Shown one piece after another: positions 19,532 through 29,297 of a stretch of 64,000 nt of DNA. The position numbers and the translations under genes were made by a program. Under the pieces are notes generated by a model. That model had not been told where the DNA came from. It saw only the letters and a list, made by a program, of their open reading frames with translations, and searched no databases. The number at the start of each line of letters is the position of its first letter. The first letter of the stretch is position 1. The DNA is from Onthophagus taurus. Lineage: Eukaryota > Arthropoda > Insecta > Coleoptera > Scarabaeidae. The stretch is from the NCBI RefSeq assembly GCF_036711975.1, contig NC_091973.1, positions 14,384,001-14,448,000 on the forward strand. The letters run 5' to 3'.

Positions 19532-20815
19532 ATGGCTCTTAAAGTCACGGTTAATTACCTTTCTAAGGAAGAGTTGAGTTATGAATTTACTGTCCGAGGT
19601 TTGGATCCCTCTAGTGTCGATGAGATGCGTAGGTTGTTTGCTTCTTTACTACAGAAGGAGAAACTTAACCCTGATTTGGTCAACGATTACCCAGATAACC
19701 CTTACACAGAAGAGGAAGATTTGTTAGCGGTTAGGGACAAACTGGCCGAAATTACCACATTGTTAGATGATTTTCGATCTAAGAATGCTAAGAAGGTTGA
19801 AACTAAGATTTGGCATGTTTTGGGGCGAATAAGGCGTATGAGTGAATTATGTGAGGATCGTGCCGTTGTTCTCCGTGAGGCTTTGTCTTTGAAGGATAGG
19901 TTAACGAAGGCCATTGCTTCCGTTTCTAGGCCAATTGAGTTAGAAGCCCTTGAAAGATCCCTGAACGTATCTTTAGGCGGGGGCGCTGCTTCGTCTACCC
20001 CTGTAACAACTAGTCCTCCACCCTTGATGTCTTCTAAGGCTATTCCCGTACATAAATGGGGCCTTAAATTTTCCGGAAGGACGGGTATTTCGGTGGGAGC
20101 GTTTTTAGAGCGAGTACATGAATTGTCCGCAGCTCGAGGTGTTTCTCTTCGAGAAGTTTTTGTGTCGGCTCTTGATTTATTTGAGGGTCCCGCCCTACTT
20201 TGGTATCGTTCTGTCAGGGATGAAGTTAGCTCGTGGGGAGAATTAGAGGTGTTATTGAGGGGTGAATTTTTACCTTCCGACTACAACGAACAACTGTTGG
20301 ATGAGATACGACACAGAACCCAGGGTGAGCGAGAGCCTATTGCAATCTACGTCGCCAATATGTTAGGTTTATTCGGTAGACTCACTTGTCCACTTTCCGA
20401 GGAGGCGAAGGTTAAACTTATCCGTAAGAACCTCTTACCTTATTTTCAAACCCAACTAGCTCTTCACACTATTGATACGGTTTCTGATTTGAAGGTCAAG
20501 TGTAAGCAGTTAGAGGAGTCTAGGCGCGCGGTAAAGGAATTTCAGCCCCCTAAAATTCGCAATAAGACTTTGGAACCCGAATTAGCTTACTTAGGTTGCT
20601 TGAGCTACCCCCAAACTTCAGATTTTTCTGCGGTTGAGTCAAGTCCTGTTAAGTGCTTCAATTGTGGAGTTTTGGGTCACATGGCTCGTGGTTGTCCTAG
20701 TCCCAAGAGACTGCATTGTTTTAAGTGTGGAAATGAGGGTTTTACTACAAAAAATTGTCCTAAATGTCCCCATGGTAATAGGAAGTCTTCGGGAAATGCC
20801 AATCGTCGTCACTAG
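19532..20815 (+). CDS. gag: gypsy Gag polyprotein
   Basis: 427 residues from the ATG at 19532; the frame is open upstream but only through leader repeats. The N-terminal half is charged and helical; the central part holds a capsid region with GPALLWYRSVRDEV (about residue 225) and the RQ/GE-type segment RTQGEREPIAIYVANML, typical of Ty3/gypsy Gags. Two CCHC-type knuckles close the protein: CFNCGVLGHMARGC and CFKCGNEGFTTKNC (second His replaced by Thr in the latter). It forms the particle shell and binds the genomic RNA. It ends at TAG, with pol in the -1 frame. Confidence 0.88.
   Translation: MALKVTVNYLSKEELSYEFTVRGLDPSSVDEMRRLFASLLQKEKLNPDLVNDYPDNPYTEEEDLLAVRDKLAEITTLLDDFRSKNAKKVETKIWHVLGRIRRMSELCEDRAVVLREALSLKDRLTKAIASVSRPIELEALERSLNVSLGGGAASSTPVTTSPPPLMSSKAIPVHKWGLKFSGRTGISVGAFLERVHELSAARGVSLREVFVSALDLFEGPALLWYRSVRDEVSSWGELEVLLRGEFLPSDYNEQLLDEIRHRTQGEREPIAIYVANMLGLFGRLTCPLSEEAKVKLIRKNLLPYFQTQLALHTIDTVSDLKVKCKQLEESRRAVKEFQPPKIRNKTLEPELAYLGCLSYPQTSDFSAVESSPVKCFNCGVLGHMARGCPSPKRLHCFKCGNEGFTTKNCPKCPHGNRKSSGNANRRH
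20791..20797 (+). promoter_or_regulatory. candidate -1 ribosomal frameshift site GGGAAAT
   Basis: GGGAAAT lies 15 bp before the gag stop, in the phase X XXY YYZ (codons GGA AAT of gag). The -1 frame is open from just upstream of it through to pol, while stops close the -1 frame further upstream. Thus the only window in which a -1 slip can yield Gag-Pol contains this canonical heptamer. Downstream structure was not evaluated. Confidence 0.55.
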
Positions 20816-23800
20816 GTCGCCGGCTAATTGACATTGAAGACGAAAAACCGGCTGATAAGATTTCTTCCGTGTTGGAGTTCGTTTTAGATAGTTGTAAGAA
20901 GGATGAAAGGCCTTATCTGAAAATATCGATATTAGGTAGAGAGTTACTAGGTTTGTTAGACACTGGTGCCTCTAGAACTATATTAGGAGGTGTGGGATGG
21001 AAAGTCGTGTCCGATTTAGGATTTCATTGTCGTCGCGTTAGTTCTTCGGTCAGAATAGCTAATGGACAATTGGTTGAGAGTTTGGGTGTGGTTACGGTTC
21101 CGGTTACTTTGAAGGACAGAATTACCCTTATTGACATGTTGGTGATACCTACACTTCCCCAAACCCTTATTTTGGGTGTTGATTTTTTCAAGTCCGTTGG
21201 AGTAGTGCCTGACCTTAGAAATGACTCTTGGAATTTCGCGTACGAGACTGTTTTCGAGATAGATTCTCTTGATGATGATTTGTCCCCTTCTAATAAGCAA
21301 CTTTTGGAAACCATGGTTAACTCTTTTAAAGCTAAAATGGGTGACGGTTTAGGGTGTACTCACTTGGTGAGTCACGTAATTAGAACTTCAGCTGATCCCA
21401 TTAAACAACGCTATTACCCCGTTTCTCCGGTCATGCAGCAGCACATTAATAAAGAACTTGATATCATGTTAGAGCAGGGCGTTGTCGAACCCTCATCGAG
21501 TGCTTGGTCTTCCCCAATCCTGTTAGTGCGAAAGAAAGATAACACATATCGATTCTGTGTTGATTATCGTCGTCTGAATGCGGTGTCGGAACGTGATAGT
21601 TATCCACTCCCGTATATTTCCGCAACTCTCGATAAACTCAGGAACGCAAAGTTTTTGTCTTCCCTGGACATTAAGTCCGCTTTTTGGCAAGTCCCCATGG
21701 AGAATGCTTCTAAGGCTTTTACTGCTTTTACGGTGCCCGGTAGAGGGCTATATCAATTTACACGTATGCCTTTTGGCTTGCACAATTCTCCTGCCACTTG
21801 GCAAAGGCTTGTTGATAGGGTCCTGGGTCCTGAGTTGGAACCTAATGTGCTCGTTTATTTGGACGATGTAGTCATTGTTACCGATACCTTTGAAAAACAT
21901 CTTGAGGTTCTGTCGAGTGTATTTGAGAGGTTGCTCGCTGCTGGATTGAAGGTCAGCTGGGAGAAATGTAAGTTGTGCAGATCTGAATTGCGTTACCTTG
22001 GCTATGTCGTTGATAAATACGGACTTCACGTAGACCCTGAAAAGGTTAACGCCATGCTTAAGATTCCTGTTCCTAAGTGTCAGAAAGATGTTAGACGTAT
22101 ACTTGGTACCTTTTCATGGTATAGACGTTTTATTCCCGAGTTCGCGACTTTGATTTCTCCGATTACGAACCTACTGAAAAAGAATAAGCCAGTTGAATGG
22201 ACGGATGAATGTGAAAGATCTTTTAGAGTCATTAAGGAAAAGCTTGTATCTGCTCCAATCTTGCGATGTCCTGATTATTCGCTGCCTTTTGAGTTGCACA
22301 CGGATGCCTCTGGTGTTGGTTTGGGTGCCGTGTTGTTGCAACCTGGTGAGGATGGTGAACAAGTGGTGGTATACTTGAGTAGGTCATTAAGTCCGGCCGA
22401 ACGTAACTACTCGGCCACAGAACGCGAGTGTTTGGCAGTGATTTGGGCTGCGGAAAAGCTGAAACCTTATCTTGAGGGAGTCCCGTTCACGGTGGTTACT
22501 GATCATTATTCTCTCCTTTGGCTTTTAAAGTTGAAAGTTCCTACTGGGCGTATCGCGAGATGGGCAATTAGATTGCAACAATTCGACTTTGTCGTTAAAC
22601 ATCGTAAAGGCTGTGAGAACGTTGTGCCTGACTTACTTTCGAGATCGTTCGAGGTCGTCGATTCGATCCAAGAGAGGACCGAATTGAAATTCTCTGATAC
22701 TTCTGACGTGTGGTATAGAAGGCTGAAAGAAAGAGTTCTGAATTTTCCCGCTAAACACCCCTTATTTAGAGTAGAGAATGGCGAGGTTTATAAGTATGTA
22801 GTGTCATCTGTTCTGGGACGAAATTCCGAACCTTGGAAAAGGGTTGTCCCAAGAGATTTTCGTAAAGAGATTTTAGCTCTTTCTCATGACTCTCAAACCG
22901 CTGGTCATATGGGTGTTTTCAAGACTCTTGGTAGAATTTCTGAGCTCTATATATGGCCTAAAATGAAGGCAGACGTGGTAAGGTATATCTCTGGATGTGA
23001 GTTGTGCGCTTCTTATAGGATTCCGAATGTTAAACCAGCTGGTAAGTTCGTTCGTACCCCAGATAGTGATAGACCGTGGCAGCTTATATCAATTGATCTT
23101 GTTGGCCCTCTTCCTCGTTCGAGAAAAGGTAATCAATTTATCTTCGTAATATCCGATTACTTCAGTAAATTTGTACTTGCTTATCCCATAAGAACTGCTA
23201 CCGCAGATAAGATTTCGCAGATACTTGAGACGGAAGTCTTTCTTAAATTTGGAGTTCCTAAAACCCTTATTTGTGACAATGGTCCTCAATTTAGATCCCG
23301 GAAATTGAACTTACTAACTCAACAGTATGGTGTTTCTGTTAGGTTTAACGCCAATTATCACCCTCAGGCTAACCCTGTAGAGCGAGTGAATCGTACGCTT
23401 AAAAGAATTTTGTCCTTGTATTGCAAAGACGATCAACGTAAATGGGATGTGAGTGTTCCTAAAATAACTTGCGCGATTAATTCCGCTCGTCACGAGGTTA
23501 CGAAGTTAACACCTCATTTCGTATGTACGGGTCGAGAGTTGGTGTTGAATGGGAAACAGTATGATAAAGTCATGGGTGATGGTGAGTGGAGCTTAGATAA
23601 CGAAGATCTGTCGAGGGTATTTGCTGATGTTAGGAAACGCATTGCACAGGCGTCTGGTGTGAATGAGAGGCGGTATAATTTGAGGAGGAGAAGCGATAAG
23701 TTTATGGTTGGCCAAAAGGTTTGGAAGAGGAACTTTGTATTGTCTAATGCATCTAAATATTTTTCGGCAAAGCTGGCTCCTAAATTTGTAGGTCCGTATT

Positions 23801-23913
23801 CTGTTTATAAGGTCTTGTCACCTTGGACTTACGAGTTGAGGGATGGTGAGGGTAATAATGTTGGAACTTGGCACGCTAAGGATTTGAAGCCTTACCTTGT
23901 TGACCCGGGTTAG
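20815..23913 (+). CDS. pol: gypsy Pol: protease, RT, RNase H, integrase
   Basis: One open frame, in -1 relative to gag; the portion from 20869 is 1014 residues. The aspartic protease has LLDTGASRTILGG (about residue 30). RT has FCVDYRRLNAV, SLDIKSAFWQV and the catalytic YLDDVV (about 330). RNase H begins at LHTDASGVGLGAVLLQ (about 475). The integrase shows the zinc HHCC set (H...H then CELCASY), SIDLVGPLP, ICDNGPQF and ANPVERVNR as the D,D-35-E acidic residues. The domain order PR-RT-RH-IN defines Ty3/gypsy (Metaviridae). No chromodomain or env is seen. The frame is intact although the 3' LTR is gone. Confidence 0.92.
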   Translation, partial: GRRLIDIEDEKPADKISSVLEFVLDSCKKDERPYLKISILGRELLGLLDTGASRTILGGVGWKVVSDLGFHCRRVSSSVRIANGQLVESLGVVTVPVTLKDRITLIDMLVIPTLPQTLILGVDFFKSVGVVPDLRNDSWNFAYETVFEIDSLDDDLSPSNKQLLETMVNSFKAKMGDGLGCTHLVSHVIRTSADPIKQRYYPVSPVMQQHINKELDIMLEQGVVEPSSSAWSSPILLVRKKDNTYRFCVDYRRLNAVSERDSYPLPYISATLDKLRNAKFLSSLDIKSAFWQVPMENASKAFTAFTVPGRGLYQFTRMPFGLHNSPATWQRLVDRVLGPELEPNVLVYLDDVVIVTDTFEKHLEVLSSVFERLLAAGLKVSWEKCKLCRSELRYLGYVVDKYGLHVDPEKVNAMLKIPVPKCQKDVRRILGTFSWYRRFIPEFATLISPITNLLKKNKPVEWTDECERSFRVIKEKLVSAPILRCPDYSLPFELHTDASGVGLGAVLLQPGEDGEQVVVYLSRSLSPAERNYSATERECLAVIWAAEKLKPYLEGVPFTVVTDHYSLLWLLKLKVPTGRIARWAIRLQQFDFVVKHRKGCENVVPDLLSRSFEVVDSIQERTELKFSDTSDVWYRRLKERVLNFPAKHPLFRVENGEVYKYVVSSVLGRNSEPWKRVVPRDFRKEILALSHDSQTAGHMGVFKTLGRISELYIWPKMKADVVRYISGCELCASYRIPNVKPAGKFVRTPDSDRPWQLISIDLVGPLPRSRKGNQFIFVISDYFSKFVLAYPIRTATADKISQILETEVFLKFGVPKTLICDNGPQFRSRKLNLLTQQYGVSVRFNANYHPQANPVERVNRTLKRILSLYCKDDQRKWDVSVPKITCAINSARHEVTKLTPHFVCTGRELVLNGKQYDKVMGDGEWSLDNEDLSRVFADVRKRIAQASGVNERRYNLRRRSDKFMVGQKVWKRNFVLSNASKYFSAKLAPKFVGPYSVYKVLSPWTYELRDGEGNNVGTWHAKDLKPYLVDPG

Positions 23914-24096
23914 TTGTTCCTTGTTTGATTTGCTGGCTCACCTGGCAGGGGCCTTAGACTACTCCAGAAGACCGGCTGTCTCCGTTTCGTGTACATCTGT
24001 TTCTATTTTGGTTCTGTCCATCTTGGGAACTTACGGAGTGTGTTTTGTCCTAATTGGTTGTGATTGTTTGGTACAACTAGTTATTTCGTTTTGTAG
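23914..24096 (+). other. gypsy 3' non-coding remnant
   Basis: 183 bp between the pol stop and the resumption of element D. It shows neither an LTR start nor the LTR's characteristic end. The junction with element D lies near 24096. Confidence 0.5.
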
Positions 24097-25937
24097 ATGG
24101 TGAAGAGGGAGATCAGGCTGGGAAGGGAAAAGGTGCAAATAGTCACGGTGTACAGCAGATCTATGAAGGAGACAAAGAATCAATGGGAAGGGATGGTGGG
24201 AGAAGGGAAGGAGGGGTATATAATAATGGGAGGAGACTTCAACGCGAGACTGGGGGAAGGGGGAGGAAGGCTGGGGACATGGGGAGAGGAGAGGGGTCGA
24301 GGGTCGAAGGATAAGGTGCAGAATGGGGAAGGAAGAGAATTGCTGCAGTGGGTGGAGAAGAACGGATGGGAGATACTGAACGGCAATAAGGAGGAGGGAG
24401 AAGAAGGGGAGTACACATATACAGGGGCAAGGCGGGCGTCGGTAATTGATTACGTGGTGGTGGACCAAGAGATGTGGGATAGGGTGGAAAGCTTCAGGGT
24501 GGGAGAATCAGTAGAATCGGATCACCAACCGCTGGAATTGGTACTAAGGGGCGCGTGGGGGAGAGGGAGTTTGAATCGGGAAAGAAAAAGTATAAGGGCT
24601 GACTGGTCGGAAAGAGGGATAGAACACTTTAGAGAAAAGTTAGAGGGGTGGCGACGGAGAGTGGAGATGTCTAGGGGGGTGGACGAGCTGGTGCGGGTGG
24701 TGGGGGAAGCGATATTGAAGAAAGAGTACGTACGAGGGGGCAGTGCAAAGCTAGGCAGGAGCGAATGGTGGGATGGTGAGTGCATGGGGGCGAAGAGAGA
24801 GGCGAGAAGGAAGTTGAGACAGTGGCGGAGAGGGTTGGTGGGGGCGGAAGAATATAGGGAAGCATTGAGGGGATATAAAGAGATATGCAAAAGAAAAAAG
24901 AAAGAATTGAGGGATAGGGAGGCGGAAGAGATCAGAGGGGTGAGACAAGAGGGTGAAGTTTGGAAATATATAAACAAAATAAGGAAAGTATGAGAGGAAA
25001 TAACCAGTGAAATACAAATGACGGAGTGGAGAGATTACTTCAAGGGTCTGCTGGAGTGGGAAGAGGAGAGGCGGGTAGAGGAGGTAGATACAGGGGGACG
25101 GAGAGGAAAGGAGATGGCCGGGTAACAAATGGAGGCGGCGTTGGGGGGACTAAAGAGGGGGAAGGCTCCAGGGGAGGACGGTGTCCAGAATGAGGCATGG
25201 CTGGAGGCAACGGGAGAAGTGAGGGGAAAGTTGTTGGAATCGCTGAACAAAGTTTGGGAAGGGGAAGGGTTTCCGATTGGATGGAGGACGGCGATAATAA
25301 GCCCCTTGTACAAGAAGGGAGTGAAGGGAGTAGTGGAAAGTTATAGGGGAATTAGCTTAATGGACTCGGCGTACAAGATATATGCGAAGGTGCTGCTGCA
25401 GAGGTTGGAGGAAGAGATGGAAGAGAAAGGGATCTTACCGGACGGACAGGCAGGATTTAGAAAGGGAAGGGGGGCGATAGATAACGTGTACATATTGAAG
25501 CACTTGGTGGATAAAGAGCTGGAAGGGAAGGGAGGGAAGCTTTACGCCCTATTCATAGATCTAAAGGCAGCGTTTGATAAGGTGAATAGAGGGAAGTTAT
25601 GGGAGGAGATGAGGAGGAGAGGGATTACTGGTGGGACAATAAACAGGGTGAGGGAGATATACGCAGAGACGATAGCTAGGGTAACGGTGGGGGACGAGTT
25701 AACGGATAGGTTCTGGACAACGAGGGGTTTGAGGCAGGGATGTCCACTCGGTCCCGCTCTGTTTGCCTTGTATACCGCAGACATGGAAGACAGATTGACC
25801 GGTGGGCAGATGGGAGGTGTGGTTGTAGGGAGGAGGAAGGTGCATTCACTGGCTTACGCGGACGATTTGGTGGTAGTGGCGAGAGAGGCGAAGGAGATGA
25901 AGGCGATGATGCGGAGTTTGGAGAGTTATTTTAAGGG
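24097..25937 (+). pseudogene. element D ORF2, endonuclease and RT (broken)
   Basis: The frame resumes within the endonuclease (QIVTVYS, then GGDFNARLGEG and ESDHQPLEL), passes a linker and enters the RT: KRGKAPGEDGVQNEAW, ESYRGISLMDSAYKIYAK, FIDLKAAFDKV, LRQGCPLGPALFALYTADME and the catalytic LAYADDLVVV. Two in-frame stops (TGA at 24991-24993 and TAA at 25123-25125) inactivate it. It breaks at ESYFKG where Polinton A is inserted; the remainder is at 37389-38433. Confidence 0.85.
25932..25937 (+). repeat. 6-bp target-site duplication of Polinton A (left)
   Basis: TAAGGG directly before the TIR and again at 37383-37388 directly after it. Joining across the element restores the element D reading frame. 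Confidence 0.92.
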
Positions 25938-26326
25938 AGTAGTGTAAGAATGCCGGTTCTAGACCGGAAGTTGCTCCTGCTGCTCCTGCGGTGACGTCAC
26001 GCCTCAATGTATTAGGTATAGGGGGGGATACCAACTAAAGTTTGGGGGAAAAAAAATTAGGTTGGTATTAAAAGTAACTAGAGATCTAGGGATTTTTATA
26101 AAATTAAACAGAAAAATTTAAATATAATGACGCTAGCTATGATTGAGAATTGAATTGTAAATTAGCGTAACTTGAGCTGAAAAATTAAATGGTGGTGGTG
26201 GTGGGAATATAGGATTAAAAATAAAAAAAAATCATTACATTTCAAATTAACAATAAATTATATTAGCATAATATATAAAAAAACCAATATATAATATAAT
26301 CTGTGATTAACTTGAAATGACTACAT

Positions 26327-26674
26327 TTAAGAAATAGATGCCGATGGAATTTCATCATTTGAACCAATATTCTTCTTCTTCTTCTTTATAAATTCAATCT
26401 TTTGCACAGTACATGTCTTGTTAAGTTCAAGTTCTCCAAGATATACCAAACACATTTCACGTAGTTCAACAATTTCAGCATCGGAAATCACTTCAGCAAT
26501 ACGTTTAGGTAGAAACACAATAAATCCAGCTTCCAGTTCAACAATTACCATAGGCCAAGCTCGGCTTGGAATACGTTTAGCTGCTACAATTGGATACGGT
26601 GTATGTAAATGTAAATCACTCACTTTTTTCTTAGGTAAAAATTCACACTGTCCTAAACGATTTAGATGTTCCAT
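26327..26674 (-). CDS. TIR-encoded small protein, about 115 aa (family 1)
   Basis: 115 residues from the ATG at 26674 (an upstream extension in frame has no homologous counterpart). Core features: CEFLPKKKVSDLHLHTPY, IVAAKRIPSRAWPMVIVEL, then GFIVFLPKRIAEVI and CLVYLGEL, ending in a Lys/Asn-rich tail. The same layout recurs at 27355-27705, 36567-36914 and 47408-47713: a strand-rich body with a central VFLPKR-like motif. The beta-rich pattern would suit an OB-like nucleic-acid-binding fold, but that is a guess. It is almost identical to the mirror gene in the right TIR. Confidence 0.65.
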   Translation of the reverse strand: MEHLNRLGQCEFLPKKKVSDLHLHTPYPIVAAKRIPSRAWPMVIVELEAGFIVFLPKRIAEVISDAEIVELREMCLVYLGELELNKTCTVQKIEFIKKKKKNIGSNDEIPSASIS

Positions 26675-26805
26675 CTTTTCAATAAGCGGTGTATAAACTT
26701 CAAGTGAACAGCTTGGAGTGTAAGTTCGGAATGAATAAATTTCGCACCAGGCGGTATAATGTAACCGCAAAAAAAAATAATGTGGTTAGACGCAATAACA
26801 TCTCT

Positions 26806-26997
26806 CTAGATAAACAAATTTCAAATAACAACTGTTGATAAAATTAAAAAAAATAAAATTATCAAAAGGAAAATTCGAGAAACAATAGAAATTACTCACA
26901 GTATAAAAAATAAATCGATCCTAAGTGTTCCCAACACATCCCAATGGTTGGTAAACCATGTTCTCCACAATCTCAATATGATTTCGATGGGCAACAT
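26806..26997 (-). CDS. tiny two-exon gene in left TIR
   Basis: Mirror copy of the spliced gene at 36241-36452: start codon at 26997, an exon encoding LPIEIILRLWRTWFTNHW, a short intron with GT...AG ends, then a short second exon. The deduced product is about 47 residues. Its N-terminal motif resembles IPWDLVLKLWDTWF in the larger two-exon protein at 45555-46233. Function unknown. Confidence 0.4.
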
Positions 26998-27064
26998 CGA
27001 ATTTATAACTCATCTTTTTATAATTTGATGTTTATGTTCTGGTTTAGATTGAACTAATTCTATA

Positions 27065-27298
27065 ATGTCTTTTTCACCACATTTTATATTAATTTTCTAT
27101 CTGTCCTATTTCCCGATGTTGTCATCCGAAGAAATTTATCTGTTTTTTTGTGGTAATTTGTTTTTCGTGGTATTTCGTTTGTTCGTCACTGTATTTTTTG
27201 CAGATGTATTTCTCAGTTGTGATAATTGCGGTTTTTGTGGTTTTACTTTATTATGCACGTGTTATTTTTTTATTTTATTATCTATTTACTTAGAATAA
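27065..27298 (+). CDS. possible small hydrophobic protein
   Basis: 77 residues from ATG, nearly all hydrophobic, with two to three membrane-spanning-length segments and a Cys-rich centre (SCDNCGFCGFTLLC). No homologue is recognised in the other elements here. In T-rich DNA such frames arise by chance, so this is weak. Confidence 0.2.
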   Translation: MSFSPHFILIFYLSYFPMLSSEEIYLFFCGNLFFVVFRLFVTVFFADVFLSCDNCGFCGFTLLCTCYFFILLSIYLE

Positions 27299-27354
27299 CA
27301 TTTTAATCAGTTGTGTCCCACAGATTGATTTCATCGGTTCTATATCGGTTAAAA

Positions 27355-27705
27355 ATGGAAAATTTTAATCAAATTGGTGCGTCATTGAATAGTAAACTTG
27401 ATTTACTTAACAATATATATGCAAGATCCAGTAAAACCTTGGTTAGAGTCTCTCGTTTGGAGTGTAATAGAGTATATCGTATAATAGGAATTGAGAGACA
27501 TGTTAATTCGAGTAGTACATATCCCAAAGTTTTAATTGAATTGGAGGATTTTAAAGTCTATATACCTAAATGTTATGAAGATGAGATATTAAAGGATGAT
27601 ACGTTTACAATTTTAACATTTTCAATCAATTCTATCGGATTGATCTTTAAAGGTTCTACCTATCTAATGGATATTTTAAATTTTGTAAATTTAAATGAAG
27701 TTTAA
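27355..27705 (+). CDS. small protein, family 1, 116 aa
   Basis: From ATG 27355. It shares the family layout: V(Y)RIIGIERHV in place of the IVAAKRI strand, VLIELEDFKVYIPKCYEDEI in place of the VFLPKR segment, and a final hydrophobic GLIFKGS strand. It is the most diverged copy and lies just inside the left TIR. It is followed at 27720-27790 by a GTGAGT...AG segment resembling the intron of the tiny TIR gene, so this copy may be part of an older duplicated unit. Confidence 0.6.
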   Translation: MENFNQIGASLNSKLDLLNNIYARSSKTLVRVSRLECNRVYRIIGIERHVNSSSTYPKVLIELEDFKVYIPKCYEDEILKDDTFTILTFSINSIGLIFKGSTYLMDILNFVNLNEV

Positions 27706-27916
27706 TTTTTTTTATAATGTGAGTATTTCTATTGTTTCTCGAACATTCCTTTCAATAATCTTTATTTTTTATCTTTTTATCTTTTACCAACAGTTGCTAT
27801 GGAAAGTTTGTTAACCACAAGCGGATATGCGCGTGAAAAAACAACTATATTTTAAATAAAAAACAATGTATTAAATGAAAAAATTTATTTAAACCAATAA
27901 AATGTATATTTAATCA

Positions 27917-28440
27917 TTACAATACATTTTCTTTAGAAATCCAACTGTTCTGAGACGAATCAAAACCTAACCATTTCACGTACAATCTATCCCCTTTCCT
28001 CCTTCTTATCACTTTTTCAACGAGATAAACGTCAGGTTGTTTAGATAAACTGAGCTCAAATTCATAAAATGCTCCTGAAATGGGTTGACCATTCATGTCC
28101 TCCAACAAATATGTTACAGGGTTTGTTATCTGAACTTTAGCAATTTTAAACAATTCAGTAGTCCAATTTGGTAGGTATCCTTTATCGAAAACATGTTTAT
28201 GTCTACTGATTCGTACCGTATCACCAACTTTAGACTTTCATTTACCAATAATTTTTACGAAATTGTAGACTGTATTGAGAAGCTGATTTTCAATAGATTT
28301 AGAATTTATTAAATTAGGAGCTAGGAGCTAGCTTTGTAATCCTATGCTTTAAAGCGTTATAAATTTTAGCTACGTCATTCAAAAGATGTAACCATTTATG
28401 ATTCCCGTAAAGACTAAAGTATTTATAGAGCCTTCTGTTT
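27917..28440 (-). pseudogene. integrase remnant, C-terminal half
   Basis: Minus-strand remnant of a Polinton integrase like 43396-44378 and 62880-63803: the end of the core domain (YGNHKWLHLL), the basic segment RISRHKHVFDKGYLPNW, then NPVTYLLEDMNG and a C-terminal chromodomain-like DVYLVEKVIRRRKGDRLYVKWLG. A TGA at 28238-28240 interrupts the frame and the catalytic D,D,E part is deleted at about 28440. It is in the opposite orientation to the neighbouring genes of Polinton A. Confidence 0.8.
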
Positions 28441-28930
28441 TATCTTATTATATCTTATTATATAACGGTTATACCAACCGCTTTTATCGGCACCGATACT
28501 TTTTCGAACTGAAAAGCGGTTGGATGGGTAAAACAGATTGGTACAGATAAATTTTAACAGGCCGGTTTTAACCGATCTGTTTTATCTGACCAACCGCTTT
28601 TATCGGTTGTAACACCGATACTTTTTCAAACTGAAAAGCGGTTGGATGGGTAAAACAGATTGGTTTCTGATCAAATTATACCGTTGACGGATGAAATTCT
28701 TATAGTTACTGGGGGACGTTAAGGATTGTCGCAGGTTGTTATATAAACTGTTTTAACAGATAAATTTTAACAGGCCGGTTTTAACCGATCTGTTTTATCT
28801 GACCAACCGCTTTTATCGGTTGTAACACCGATACTTTTTCAAACTGAAAATCGGTTGGATGGGTAAAACAGATTGGTTTCTGATCAAATTATACCGTTGG
28901 CGGATGGAATTCTTATAGTTACTGGGGACG
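28441..28930. repeat. GGTTGG/AACCGG-rich duplicated repeats
   Basis: Two partial repeats of about 220-240 bp (starting near 28490 and 28770) containing words such as CCAACCGCTTTTATCGG, AAACAGATTGG and GGCCGGTTTTAACCG. In reverse complement they match the end of the Polinton C PLA2 gene and the following AACCGGT-type repeats (61150-61300). They are therefore inverted debris of a C-like element rather than a new sequence. Confidence 0.65.
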
Positions 28931-28949
28931 CTCTACGGACTGTGGAGGA

Positions 28950-29073
28950 TATGGTTGGAACAAACCCCATTAAAACAAGGAACCATACATCTGAACCTTT
29001 GCTTCAAGAGCAATATATAGCAGTAACAACCCCTTTAGAAAAAACAAATTCGAGACTGCATGTATACATATAA
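28950..29073 (+). pseudogene. remnant of the DUF-type gene (Polinton C 61375)
   Basis: About 100 bp encode SEPLLQEQYIAVTTPLEK, matching SEHLLQQQYKAVTTPLEK near the N-terminus of the 61375-62514 protein. The rest is missing. The order repeat block, then this scrap, is the same as in Polinton C, so A was derived from a C-like element by internal deletion. Confidence 0.7.
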
Positions 29074-29297
29074 ACCATTGAGTGGTGAGGTGTCGGTAAT
29101 CATAAACTAACAGGATATCCACATTGATAAAAAAATGTGGTCAGCCACAGAGAAAAACAACTGTGCAGATGCAGGTGCAGGACGTTATAGACAAACAGGA
29201 TGTCCACAATGATAAAATGTGGTTAACCGTGGAAAAAAACAACTACCATTGACTATATATATGACGTCCATGCTATACACACACATTAGTTACCATC

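Larger units (their letters stand above)
17469..24096 (+). mobile_element. Ty3/gypsy LTR retrotransposon lacking its 3' LTR
   Basis: 5' LTR (17469-19243), primer-binding site, gag and pol in order, inserted in element D ORF2. No env-like ORF follows pol. After the pol stop only 183 bp remain before element D coding sequence resumes, with no second LTR, so the 3' LTR and part of the endonuclease coding region were removed together by a deletion (or an assembly collapse). The start could alternatively be 17463, because TGTAAC occurs twice. Confidence 0.85.
25938..26999 (+). repeat. Polinton A left TIR (about 1.06 kb)
   Basis: Matches the reverse complement of 36239-37382 almost throughout. Contains TGACGTCA at 25992-25999, the small-protein gene (26327-26674, minus) and a tiny spliced gene (minus, ATG at 26997). 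Similarity stops right at that start codon. The right TIR carries an extra copy of an about 82-bp segment that is single here. Confidence 0.9.

Noticed and set aside
24031-25128. Long Pro/Ser/Leu-rich minus-strand frames
   Set aside because: Antisense of the purine-rich element D ORF2; composition reflects the complementary strand.
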